From NCBI GenBank assembly GCA_009694305.1, contig SHVL01000011.1, positions 1 through 58,300 on the forward strand: 58,300 bases of DNA. Direction: 5' to 3'. Every line of letters begins with the position of its first letter. Within the stretch, counting starts at the first letter, position 1. Shown here in pieces: positions 35,006 through 43,168 of the stretch. The notes beneath the pieces are model-generated. The model searched no databases, was not told the DNA's origin, and saw nothing but the letters and a program-made list of their open reading frames with translations. The translations under genes and the position numbers were made by a program. The DNA is from Thermoleophilia bacterium (lineage in GTDB: Bacteria; Actinomycetota; Thermoleophilia; Gaiellales; Gaiellaceae).

Positions 35006-35110
35006 TGCCTCAGGGATTCGGCGTGCAATAGAGTTTGTCGATAATCAGCACTCGGTCGACCGGGAGCGTTGCTCACGGCTGCCGAGAAACGCGAAAGGTG
35101 GGAAGGCTTC

Positions 35111-36121
35111 ATGGTGCTACGAAAATTCGCACGGCCGATCGTTGCGGCCGCTCTGGGGACGTTGCTCATGGCGACCCTCGGTATTATGGTCGGGAGCGCG
35201 AGTGCAAAGTCCGATGCTGCACCGGTGACGGTTCGCGTGATCACCGCGACCCCGACGACTGCGGGAATCTGGGACCCGACGCACAAGGCGGCCTATGCCG
35301 GAGTCGCGAAACAGAACAACTGGAAGCTCGTGATCGCCGAAACGATCCCCTACGGCAGCGCGGCGCAGGTCCTCAACCGTTGGGGCGACGAAAAGGTCAA
35401 CGTGGTCATCTCGACCGACTCAGGCTTCTCGTCGAGCTTCGTTCCCGCGGCACGCAAATACCCCAACACACTCTGGGTGCTGATGGGCCAGCCGTCTGGT
35501 GAGTGGAAGGATCTGAAGAACTTCGCCGCCTTGACCTACGATCAGTGCGGCTTCGGCTTTGCGCAGGGCGTCATCGCTGCCCTCCTGAGCAGGTCGCACA
35601 ACGTCGCCTACGTCGGAGCCATCCCGATCCTGCCGGCCCTGAACGTGCTCAAGGCAGCGAAGTACGGCGCCTCCGTCGCCGTGCCCGGCACGAAGGTCAG
35701 CGTTCAGTACACGGGCGGCTTCACCGATTCGCAGAAGTCCCAGGAGGTCGCATCGACGCTCATCGCCGGTGGCGCGGACGTCATCCTCGCGTTGACGAAC
35801 GGTGGCGTCTCGGGCTCGATTGCAGGGCGCGTGCAGCAGCTTGGCAAGACCTACATCGGTTCGTACGGGGACGAGTCGAAGTTTGCTCCGAAAGCGACCG
35901 TGACCAGCGTCGCAGCGAACCTCTCCGACGCCTACGGAACGATTGCGCAGCAGGTGGCTTCCGGCACGTTCAAGCCAGGCCTGTTCGTGACGGGGATCAA
36001 GCAGAACGGGATCCTTATCTACCCCTTCGCGCCCGGAAACGAGGCGACGGCGGCGCAGGTGAAGTCGATCATGGCGAAGTACGTGGCGGGGAAGTACGCC
36101 GTCCCGAACTGCAGCACGTAG
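35111..36121 (+). CDS. BMP-family ABC transporter substrate-binding protein (copy 2)
   Basis: A 336-aa exported binding protein, paralogous to 13459-14457. The signal peptide has a basic start (VLRKFARP), a hydrophobic core and an SASAKS cleavage region. VRVITATPTTAGIWDPTHKAAY, STDSGFSSSF and GSYGDESKFAPKATVTSV match copy 1 closely. The ATG at 35111 follows GGGAAGG; the frame is open from 35069 but without a signal-peptide pattern. The 205-base gap upstream holds a hairpin but no clear promoter. Ligands of this family are mostly nucleosides, but relatives bind other N-compounds, so the ligand is open. Confidence 0.88.
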   Translation: MVLRKFARPIVAAALGTLLMATLGIMVGSASAKSDAAPVTVRVITATPTTAGIWDPTHKAAYAGVAKQNNWKLVIAETIPYGSAAQVLNRWGDEKVNVVISTDSGFSSSFVPAARKYPNTLWVLMGQPSGEWKDLKNFAALTYDQCGFGFAQGVIAALLSRSHNVAYVGAIPILPALNVLKAAKYGASVAVPGTKVSVQYTGGFTDSQKSQEVASTLIAGGADVILALTNGGVSGSIAGRVQQLGKTYIGSYGDESKFAPKATVTSVAANLSDAYGTIAQQVASGTFKPGLFVTGIKQNGILIYPFAPGNEATAAQVKSIMAKYVAGKYAVPNCST

Positions 36122-36137
36122 GAAGCTGCTCGCTCGA

Positions 36138-36167
36138 GGGCGGAGCCGACTCGGGTCGGCTCCGCCC
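36138..36167. terminator. Bidirectional hairpin between BMP binding protein and M24 genes
   Basis: A perfect 13-bp stem (GGGCGGAGCCGAC, 36138-36150, with 36155-36167) closes a TCGG tetraloop, 16 bases after the plus-strand stop and 35 bases beyond the minus-strand stop. It fits termination in both directions. Confidence 0.7.
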
Positions 36168-36202
36168 CGTTCAATCAACGTCCGTGCCTGCCCGTCCCGC
36201 CT

Positions 36203-37387
36203 TCAGCCGATGACCGGCGTGTCAGGCGTGTAGAGCGGGTCGATCTGACGGCAACCGTCCTCGGTTACGAGGATCGCACTGCCGATCGAGACGCCTCGCT
36301 TGCCGTTCTGCGTCACCGGATGCGGCTCGAACTCGAGCACCATCCCTGTATCGACCCGTTCGCTGAGGTCTGGATACCAGCCGACCCGGGGGTACGTGCC
36401 CATCGGGAGTTCGAGCGAGAGGCCGAGCCCGTGGAACGCCGGGTTCGCGAAGACGAACCCAGCGCGCCCGATGGGCAAGGTGAGGGCTTCCTCGAGCTCC
36501 TTGAGCTGGATGCCGGGCCGAAGCACCTCGAGGCCGGCACGGTAGGCCTCGGCGGCGCAGGCAAGCAGGCGCTGCCACTCCTCATCCGGCTCGCCGATCG
36601 CGAACGCGACGTTGTACTGCGCCTTGTAACCGCGGTAGGTCGCATCGATCTCCATAAGGATGATGTCTCCGAGCTCGAGCCTCTTGTGCTGCGTAGGCCC
36701 GAAGAGCCCACCGCTCTGGCCGCCGTGGAGGATGTCCTTGCCCTGGCAGTACAGGATCATCGAGCCCTGGTCGCAGTCGTTGCGGAAGAGCGCGTCCTGG
36801 ATCGCCGCCCGGACCTCGGTATCCTCGACGCCCACGCCCGCTGTCTCGCGCATCGCCGCGAACACCTGCTGTGCCGCCTGGCAGCCGATCTCGAGGCAGC
36901 GCACTTCCTCGGCGCTCTTGATTCGCCGCGCATTCTCGACGAGATCGGTCGCGTCCACCACCTCCGCGCTCGGCAGGTGCTTCTGCAGGCTGACGTAGGT
37001 CGCCCAGGGAAAGCCGCCGTACTCTCCCCAGAGGCCGGAGACGCCGCTGACGCCGATGCGGCCACGGGAGAGGCCGAGTTCATCGACTCGGCCCGCGATC
37101 GTCTTGCCGAAGAACGGGATCGCCCCGCGCCAGTCGTCGACCCACGTCGGGTCGAGCCGGTTCTCGAACGTGTAGAGGGTCGGCTCGTGCTCGAGCGGGA
37201 AGAGGAGGTAGCCCTCATCGTTCACGTTCGTCATGTACTGGAGGTTTGCGTTCGAGTCGCGATAGCACGCGTACGAGCCGTGGACGATCAGAGCCTGCAG
37301 GCCGCGGCGCCCCATCTCATGCCGCACTGCACTCCACCGTCGATCGCGCTCGGTCGTCGATAGTTCGAACGGCGTTATCCTCTTCAT
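36203..37387 (-). CDS. M24-family creatinase-like hydrolase (copy 1)
   Basis: A 394-aa pita-bread-fold protein of the creatinase/Xaa-Pro aminopeptidase superfamily. An N-terminal creatinase domain (about 1-150; DRRWSAVRHEMGRRGL, YMTNVNDEGYLLFP) precedes the catalytic domain. Of the five metal ligands of peptidases, the first Asp (MEIDATYRGY), the His (PAFHGLGLSLE) and one Glu (LEFEPHPV) are present, but the second Asp is Gln (KAQYNVAF) and the last Glu is Ser (VSIGSAILVTEDG). This fits a metal-free creatinase or ectoine-hydrolase-like C-N hydrolase rather than a peptidase. The ATG at 37387 has AGGAGG upstream. Confidence 0.85.
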   Translation of the reverse strand: MKRITPFELSTTERDRRWSAVRHEMGRRGLQALIVHGSYACYRDSNANLQYMTNVNDEGYLLFPLEHEPTLYTFENRLDPTWVDDWRGAIPFFGKTIAGRVDELGLSRGRIGVSGVSGLWGEYGGFPWATYVSLQKHLPSAEVVDATDLVENARRIKSAEEVRCLEIGCQAAQQVFAAMRETAGVGVEDTEVRAAIQDALFRNDCDQGSMILYCQGKDILHGGQSGGLFGPTQHKRLELGDIILMEIDATYRGYKAQYNVAFAIGEPDEEWQRLLACAAEAYRAGLEVLRPGIQLKELEEALTLPIGRAGFVFANPAFHGLGLSLELPMGTYPRVGWYPDLSERVDTGMVLEFEPHPVTQNGKRGVSIGSAILVTEDGCRQIDPLYTPDTPVIG

Positions 37388-37475
37388 CGTCTTCGCCTCC
37401 TGGTCAGGGGATGTCTCGATTGATTTCTCTCAAGCGCCGCGGAGCGTACCAACCACGGTCGAGCCGGCGCGCCGC

Positions 37476-38297
37476 TCAACGTGCTTCGCGATGTTCGTTC
37501 AGGAACGCCAGGGCCACGTCGAGAAACTCGTCGAGCTGTTCCAGCGCGAGGCCGTGACTCGAGGCCGGTCCGCTGAACCGGTGGTAGCGAGCACCTGGTA
37601 TCGCGGCCGCCACCTCGTCGGCGTAGCACGCGGGGATGAGACGATCGTGCCCGCCGGCCACTACGAGCGTCGGCACGTCGAGCGTGCCGAGGCGGCCCAG
37701 CACGTCGTGCCCGATGCCGGCGTCGATGTGGCCGAGCATGGCGTGAAGCGGCGGCTGTGGCTCTGCCACGCCGAGGCTCGCGAGCTGTTCGAACTGCTCC
37801 GGTTCGGAGTTCAGGTACGACGGCGAGAAGACCAGCCAGCCGATTCCGCGCTCCCGTGCGATCGGTGGCGCGTACTCGGTCAGCGCGCGGATCAGCTCGA
37901 AGGCACCGCGGAGGTTGTTGTCAGTACGCGCCCACGGCGTATAGAGCGAGAGCGAGCGAATCCGCTCGGGCGCCCGCAGCGCCGCTTCCATGGCAACCGC
38001 CGATCCCATGGAGGAGCCGGCGATGTGCGCGCTGTCGACCTCCAGGACGTCGAGGAGCGAGAGCGCGTCGACAGCGAACTGCCCGACGTGGTAGCCAGCG
38101 TCCGTCCAGTCGCTTCCTCCCGTGCCACGATAGTCGGGCGCGATGCAGCGGAATTCGCCCGCAAGGCGCGGGATGTGCTGGCCCCAGGAGGCGCTCGATC
38201 GCCCCATCGGCGCGAGCAGGAGCAGGGGCTCGTCGCCACGGCCTCCCTCATCCAGGTATGCGACCGTGATCCCTGGCTCTATCGCTGTCCTCAGCAA
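37476..38297 (-). CDS. Alpha/beta hydrolase (NicD/RutD/enol-lactonase-like)
   Basis: A 273-aa alpha/beta-fold hydrolase. The nucleophile is in AGSSMGSAVAM (about residue 95), the acid in VVAGGHDRLIPA (about 215) and the His in SSHGLALEQ (about 248). PDYRGTGGSDW is the usual oxyanion-side loop. The start is taken as TTG at 38297, 25 bases after the upstream M24 stop; no ATG or GTG precedes the conserved TAIEPGITVAYLDEG, and the ribosome site is weak. Relatives include N-formylmaleamate deformylase and aminoacrylate hydrolase. Its place between two creatinase-like genes suggests amide or ester cleavage in the same pathway. Confidence 0.83.
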   Translation of the reverse strand: MLRTAIEPGITVAYLDEGGRGDEPLLLLAPMGRSSASWGQHIPRLAGEFRCIAPDYRGTGGSDWTDAGYHVGQFAVDALSLLDVLEVDSAHIAGSSMGSAVAMEAALRAPERIRSLSLYTPWARTDNNLRGAFELIRALTEYAPPIARERGIGWLVFSPSYLNSEPEQFEQLASLGVAEPQPPLHAMLGHIDAGIGHDVLGRLGTLDVPTLVVAGGHDRLIPACYADEVAAAIPGARYHRFSGPASSHGLALEQLDEFLDVALAFLNEHREAR

Positions 38298-38322
38298 GCG
38301 GTCGGGAGATGGACGCGACCGG

Positions 38323-39495
38323 CTACGAGAGAACCGGGGTGCCAGGGGAGTAGGGCGCGTCGAGCGGGCGGCAACCGTCCTCCGTGAGGAGGATCGGGCA
38401 GCCGATGCCGACGCCGCGTTTGCCGTTCTCGGTAACCGGGTGCGGTTCGAACTCGAGCACCATGCCTGCGTCGACCAGTTCGCTGAGATCCGGGTACCTG
38501 CCGACGCGCGGGCAGGTTCCCATCGGCAGCTCGAGCGAGAGGTCGAGGCCGTGAAATACGGGATTTGCGAACGTGAACCCCGCGTCCTTGATCGGCTGCA
38601 CGAGTGCCTGCTTGAGCTTCTGCAGCGTGATCCCCGCCCTGAGCGCCGCCAACCCGCTGCGGAACGCACGGGCTCCGCATTCGAACAGACGACGCCACCT
38701 CTCGTCGGGCTCGCGGATCGCGAAGGCCAGGTTGTACTGGGCCTCGTAACCCCGGTACGTGGCGTCCAGCTCGATCAGACTGATGTCGCCCTCCTCCAGC
38801 AGCGTGCGCTTGGCCGGCCCCACAAAGCCTCCGCTCTGGCCACCGTGGAGGATGCCCTTGCCCTGGCAATACAGGACCATCGAGCCCTGGTCGCAGTCGT
38901 TGCGGAACGGGGTGTCGGTGACCTCCGCTCGCACGTCTATGTCCTCGACCCCGACGCGGGCGGTCCTGATCACCGCCTCGATCGCCTTGCGCGCGCCAGC
39001 GCACGCGATCTCGAGACAGCGAATCTCCTCATGGCTCTTGATCTGGCGCACGCCCTCGACGATGTCCGTCGCCTCCTCGATCGTCGCCGACGGCAGGTGC
39101 TCGCGAAGCGACGCGTAGGTCGCGTGCGGGAATCCCCCGTACTCACCCCGGAGCCCGGAGCTGTTGACGAGCCCGAGCCGGTCCGAGCCGAGCCCCTGTC
39201 CGACGAGCCGTCGAGCGATCGACTTGCCGAAGAAGGGAATACCTCCTCGCCAGTCTGCGACCCAGGTCGGGTCGAGCCGATTCTCAAACGTATACAGCGT
39301 TGGCGCCGCATCGATGGGGAATACGAGGAACCCTTCGTCGTTCACATTCGTCATGTGCTGGAGGCTCGTGTTCGCATCGCGAAACGCAGCGTATGAACCC
39401 TGGATGATCAGACAGTCCAGATTCCGCCGCGCCATCTCCGACTGCACCAGCGTCCAACGCCGGTCGCGCTCGACTATCGAGAGCTCGAAAGGCAT
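38323..39495 (-). CDS. M24-family creatinase-like hydrolase (copy 2)
   Basis: A 390-aa paralogue of 36203-37387. The same domains are visible: LQHMTNVNDEGFLVFP in the N-terminal domain, then IELDATYRGYEAQYNLAF, PVFHGLDLSLELPMG and MVLEFEPHPVTENGKRGVGIG. The metal-ligand pattern is again incomplete (second Asp is Gln, last Glu is Cys or Gly in GIGCPILLTEDG). The start is the ATG at 39495, matching copy 1; GGAGGGG lies about 11 bases upstream, a long gap, and an ATG at 39519 would add eight residues. It is probably co-transcribed with the alpha/beta hydrolase downstream. Confidence 0.85.
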   Translation of the reverse strand: MPFELSIVERDRRWTLVQSEMARRNLDCLIIQGSYAAFRDANTSLQHMTNVNDEGFLVFPIDAAPTLYTFENRLDPTWVADWRGGIPFFGKSIARRLVGQGLGSDRLGLVNSSGLRGEYGGFPHATYASLREHLPSATIEEATDIVEGVRQIKSHEEIRCLEIACAGARKAIEAVIRTARVGVEDIDVRAEVTDTPFRNDCDQGSMVLYCQGKGILHGGQSGGFVGPAKRTLLEEGDISLIELDATYRGYEAQYNLAFAIREPDERWRRLFECGARAFRSGLAALRAGITLQKLKQALVQPIKDAGFTFANPVFHGLDLSLELPMGTCPRVGRYPDLSELVDAGMVLEFEPHPVTENGKRGVGIGCPILLTEDGCRPLDAPYSPGTPVLS

Positions 39496-39617
39496 GAGAC
39501 GACCGACCCCTCCTATCATGATCCGCCCATGGGAGCGGCGAGCACCTCGCGCCGGACATTCGGCCGTGCCCGATACTGTACCGACGGAGGGTGTCATGTA
39601 ATCAGGCGAAGCGGACG

Positions 39618-40295
39618 TCAGCTGGTGGCGGTTCCGACCGGAGCAGCCACCATCGCCGCCTCGTGGCCGGACCCGAAAACGTCGAGAATCGCCAAGCTCG
39701 TCATCACCCGCCCGAAGTGCAGGTCGATGCGATCACACGCCTGGACATGCATCTCGTTGGTGAACGACGCCATCGCATCGCTGACGACGACGACCTTCAA
39801 ATCACGGAAGAAGCCCGCGCGCGCCGTGGACTCGCAGCAGCATTCCGTGGTCACTCCCGTGATCACAATCGTGCCTTTCCCGAGGTTCCGCAGGATCATC
39901 TCGAGATCCGTCCCGTGAAACGCGTCGTACTTGTGCTTCGTCACAGAGCTCTCACCCTGGACCGGCTGCACAACGTCGGGGAAGAGGTCAAAGCTCGGGT
40001 GGCCACGCCACAACTCCTGCCGGTACTTGACAAGCGGGGAGCGATCGAGAATCAGTCCGCCTGCGGGCGGGCTGTGGTCCGATTGCGTCCAGATGACCGG
40101 GACGCCGTGCTCACGGGCGCCGTTGACCAGGCGGTTGATCGCCGGGATGATCTCCTGCCCTCCGGGGACGTTGAACAGCCCGTCTGTGGCGATGAAGCTG
40201 TTCTGCATGTCGATCACGATCAGCGCTGCATCGCTCGGATCGACGAGGAAGTACTCCTTCCCGAAGACGATCTTCGGAATGTCGTCTACGGCCAT
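39618..40295 (-). CDS. Isochorismatase-family cysteine hydrolase (N-carbamoylsarcosine amidase/NicF/RutB-like)
   Basis: A 225-aa cysteine hydrolase. The Asp-Lys-Cys triad is visible: IVIDMQNSF (Asp, about 37), VTKHKYDAFHGTDLE (Lys) and GVTTECCCESTARAG (Cys, about 170). The CxESTAR context is typical of amidohydrolases such as N-carbamoylsarcosine amidase, maleamate amidase and ureidoacrylate amidase, not of true isochorismatases. The start is the ATG at 40295 with AGAAGGAG upstream; an earlier ATG at 40370 lacks one. It is next to creatinase-like M24 genes, an alpha/beta hydrolase and, 2 kb away, RidA. It would release ammonia from a linear amide or carbamoyl product. Confidence 0.88.
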   Translation of the reverse strand: MAVDDIPKIVFGKEYFLVDPSDAALIVIDMQNSFIATDGLFNVPGGQEIIPAINRLVNGAREHGVPVIWTQSDHSPPAGGLILDRSPLVKYRQELWRGHPSFDLFPDVVQPVQGESSVTKHKYDAFHGTDLEMILRNLGKGTIVITGVTTECCCESTARAGFFRDLKVVVVSDAMASFTNEMHVQACDRIDLHFGRVMTSLAILDVFGSGHEAAMVAAPVGTATS

Positions 40296-40412
40296 CGTCT
40301 CGCTCCTTCTCGCTAGATTTGGTGGCCCGGTCGCCTCCACCTTTGCGCCTGCGTCCACCATGCGACACACTCTACGGCGTTCGAACGGGCAGAGCCAGGC
40401 CGGCCGGGCGGG

Positions 40413-41285
40413 CTACCCGACAGCCCCGACGATGGCGCCACCGACTACCACGAGGGTTGCCGAGACGAAGATCCGCGGTCCGATCGCCTCCCTCTGTCGA
40501 CCGATCAGTAATATCGCGAAGGCGACGGTCCAGAGCGACTGCGTCGCGGTCAAGGGAGCGACGATGATCACACGTCCGAAGCGATAGGCGAGCATGAAGC
40601 CGATGTAAGCGAGGCCGAAGAGAATGCCGGCTGGCAAGAATGCGACAACCGCCGGCCAGATCTCCCGCAGCGACGCACGGCGAGGTGTCACGAGGATGTA
40701 GCCGACCAGGACAAGTGTCCCCGTTCCGAGCACGGCGAGCGCTGCAAAGAGCGGTGAGACACCCGTGCCATTCGAGGCCCAGCGCGTGACGATCGCCTGC
40801 ACTGCGACACAGACCGACGCCAGGGCGCCGAAGACGAGACCGATCAGCTTGAAGTCCTTCGGCCGCTCTCCTCCCACGGCGAGCGCGATCCCGCCGACCA
40901 CGATCATCAGTGTGGCAACCACGATACCCGGACGGAACGGCTCCTCCAGCACCGTGATCGCGAGCACCGCCGACAACACCGGCGCCATCCCGATCAGGAT
41001 CCCGACCCGCGCTGAGCCGGCATCCCGCACCGCGTGCGTGAAGACGATCTGCGAGAGGCCCGGGGAGATCAGGCCGGCGAGCGCGAATCGCCAGAGGTTC
41101 CCGGTGTCCCCGGCATCCCCGAACGGGAGCGAGCAGAGTGTAATCGTCATTGCGACGAGGAGCGCGATCGCAGTCGGCGCCATGGCACCGAGTGTCGGGC
41201 TCACACCACGGAACAAGCCGCGCTGGACGGCCACCGTCAGGGCCCCGAAGAGTACTGCGACGATGAGAGAGAAGAGTACGTCCAT
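40413..41285 (-). CDS. EamA/DMT-family permease
   Basis: A 290-aa inner-membrane transporter with ten predicted hydrophobic segments in two EamA repeats. The first ends in VLSAVLAITVLEEPFRPG and the second in APLTATQSLWTVAFAIL. GERPKDFKLIGLVFG is the joining loop. The start is the ATG at 41285 (MDVLFSLIVAVLFGAL). The upstream open frame adds basic, non-conserved residues. It is closely related to the permease at 46704-47573 (same ERVRPKDF/GERPKDF loop), so the two are duplicates. Export of a metabolite is as likely as uptake. Confidence 0.88.
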   Translation of the reverse strand: MDVLFSLIVAVLFGALTVAVQRGLFRGVSPTLGAMAPTAIALLVAMTITLCSLPFGDAGDTGNLWRFALAGLISPGLSQIVFTHAVRDAGSARVGILIGMAPVLSAVLAITVLEEPFRPGIVVATLMIVVGGIALAVGGERPKDFKLIGLVFGALASVCVAVQAIVTRWASNGTGVSPLFAALAVLGTGTLVLVGYILVTPRRASLREIWPAVVAFLPAGILFGLAYIGFMLAYRFGRVIIVAPLTATQSLWTVAFAILLIGRQREAIGPRIFVSATLVVVGGAIVGAVG

Positions 41286-41499
41286 CAGCGTGACTGCCCG
41301 CCGGACGCGCGGTTGCGACAAAGACCGCACCTCGACCGGCTCGGCAGCGACACGTTTCGGCCACGGTGCACTGGCACGTCGCAATCACACTAGAGCATCG
41401 CATCGGACGCCCCGGGGCAGCCGTGCCCCCCCGCCGAGATGGCTCGCTCTTGCGACAACCGTGTTGCGCGAGGCGTGCCCCGCGTGCAGGATCTAGAGC

Positions 41500-42294
41500 A
41501 TGCTCAGAATCGGCCTGATTGGCTTCGGCGCGATCTCGCAACTGGTCGCCGCCGAGCTTGCCCACTCGACGGAGATCGAGCTCGCCGGCGTCCTCGTCCG
41601 GTCCGGGCGCGCGCACGAGGTGGCAAGCGTACTCGCGGCCACCGAGTCGCTTGCCGACCTGCTCGACCGTCGCCTCGACATCGTCGTTGAATGCGCCGGA
41701 CAGGAGGCTGTCCGTGAAGTCGGAGTAGCATCGCTGCGAAGCGGCGCCGACCTCATGCTGGTCTCGACGGGCGCTCTTGGTGATCCAGAGCTTCGGGAGC
41801 GCCTGATCGCTGCGGCTCGCTCTGTAGCGAAGCGCGTGCTCGTGCCTGCGGGGGCAATCGCGGGCCTCGACGGGCTCGTCGCGCTCCGGCGCTCGACCCT
41901 CAGGAGCGTCCGCTACACCTCGGCGAAGCCGCCCGCGGCCTGGAAGGGAACGCCGGCCGAGCGCGAGTTCGATCTCGACGGAATCTCCGAGGCAACGGAG
42001 ATCTTCGCGGGGTCTGCAGCCGACGCGGCGCGGCTCTACCCGAAGAACGCGAACCTCGCTGTCACGATCGCCCTCGCCGGCGTGGGCCTCGAGAAGACCG
42101 GGATCCGCTTGATCGCGGACCCGGGGTTGCGGGAGAACGTCGGCCGCATCGAGGCGATCGGGCGGCTCGGGAGCCTCGACGTAGAGGTACGAGGGCCGGC
42201 GGCAGCGGGGAATCCGAAGACGTCCGCGATCACCGCCTACAGTGTGATCGCTGCACTGGAGGGTCTGCAGGCACCACTCGTGTTGCCTGTCTGA
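41500..42294 (+). CDS. Aspartate dehydrogenase-family protein
   Basis: A 264-aa NAD(P)-dependent dehydrogenase. The Rossmann start is RIGLIGFGAISQLVA, followed by VVECAGQEAVRE and LVSTGALGDPELRE. The C-terminal aspartate-dehydrogenase domain has RLYPKNANLAVTIALAGVGLEKT and a closing AALEGLQAPLVLP. Characterised members interconvert L-aspartate with iminosuccinate, which falls to oxaloacetate and ammonia. Length is normal. It is divergent from the EamA gene (214-base gap, no clear promoter seen) and convergent with a RidA gene, whose product clears imines. Other amino acids may be the substrate. Confidence 0.85.
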   Translation: MLRIGLIGFGAISQLVAAELAHSTEIELAGVLVRSGRAHEVASVLAATESLADLLDRRLDIVVECAGQEAVREVGVASLRSGADLMLVSTGALGDPELRERLIAAARSVAKRVLVPAGAIAGLDGLVALRRSTLRSVRYTSAKPPAAWKGTPAEREFDLDGISEATEIFAGSAADAARLYPKNANLAVTIALAGVGLEKTGIRLIADPGLRENVGRIEAIGRLGSLDVEVRGPAAAGNPKTSAITAYSVIAALEGLQAPLVLPV

Positions 42295-42425
42295 CCGGTC
42301 AACGTGCGGATCGTCGGCGCATCGCGCGCCGTCGCGGACGACCGCTGCCGCCAACAACCCTCTCCTCCGCAGTCGTATCGTGGGTCAGCCGGTCGAACGG
42401 CCGACGCCCTGATGAAGCCGCGATG

Positions 42426-42812
42426 CTAGTCGCCGACGTACGCGATCACGTCGATCTGCACGAGCATGCGAGGAACATGGCTCAGGTCGACGCCGACCGT
42501 CGTCCGGACGGGTCGCGGCTCGGGGAAGTACTCCGCGTACACCTCGTTGAAGCCCGCAAACAGGCTCATGTCCGTCAAGTAGACATTGCTCTTCACCACA
42601 TCCTCGAAACCCGCGCCGCCCGCCTGCAGGATGTTCCCGATGTTCTCGAGCACGAGCCTGGTCTGGGAACGGATGTCGTCCCCCTCGACCTCTCCGCGCG
42701 AGTTGACAGGGCCGGTGCCGGTGACGAAGGTGAAGCCCCCCGCGGCAATGCCCTGGGAGTAGGCGCCGAGAGGTGGCTGCGCCTGTTCGGAGAAAAGCGC
42801 CCGCTTGGGCAC
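42426..42812 (-). CDS. RidA/YjgF-family enamine/imine deaminase
   Basis: A 128-aa trimeric RidA-fold protein. GAYSQGIAAGGFTFVTGTG and the ending RPVRTTVGVDLSHVPRMLVQIDVIAY contain the conserved Arg (about 104) and Tyr that act on 2-aminoacrylate-type enamines. In the pyrimidine Rut pathway a member (RutC) acts on aminoacrylate peracid products. The start is GTG at 42812, with GGAGGGCGAA before it. It is convergent with the aspartate-dehydrogenase-like gene. It probably hydrolyses reactive imines produced by the surrounding catabolic enzymes. Confidence 0.92.
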   Translation of the reverse strand: MPKRALFSEQAQPPLGAYSQGIAAGGFTFVTGTGPVNSRGEVEGDDIRSQTRLVLENIGNILQAGGAGFEDVVKSNVYLTDMSLFAGFNEVYAEYFPEPRPVRTTVGVDLSHVPRMLVQIDVIAYVGD

Positions 42813-43168
42813 TTCGCCCTCCTTTCTCAGTGAGTCGAATCGTCGCTGAACAGCCGAACGGCTGCGAGGAAGTCAGCAAGGCTAGCCCACGGCACCCTGT
42901 GCTCGCCATTCGCAACCCTCGCGGAGCTGGTACCCGGATTGATAGCCGAGACATCGCGCGGCCCGGCAGCCGTCACGACCGGGTTGTCCCGTCCGCCGAG
43001 ACGACCAGGCGCGACACACACTGGGTCTTGTCGTTTCATCACGACGTACCTGGCGCCCGCGTCGCCGATCGCGGCGATCCCCGGCCGCTGAAGCGGGAAT
43101 GGAGCGGTCACAGGGGAGGAGCGTCCACCAATCAAGTGTCACCGGCTGGATCGCGGCAAAAACCGTGG
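42813..43168. other. Intergenic stretch with an unrecognised minus-strand frame
   Basis: This 356-base gap between ridA-like and FAD-subunit genes contains a 102-codon open frame on the minus strand (42827-43135), with no ribosome site and no recognisable family. Its tail VPWASLADFLAAVRLFSDD looks protein-like, so it could be a gene relic. A promoter for the RidA gene should also lie here but none is convincing. Confidence 0.25.

Noticed and set aside
39618-40295. True isochorismatase (siderophore pathway)
   Set aside because: No siderophore genes are near, and the GVTTECCCESTAR context fits amidohydrolases of the family better.
40372-42357. 661-codon minus-strand open frame over the EamA and AspDH genes
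   Set aside because: It spans two well-supported genes in other frames and its translation is Arg-rich without domains.
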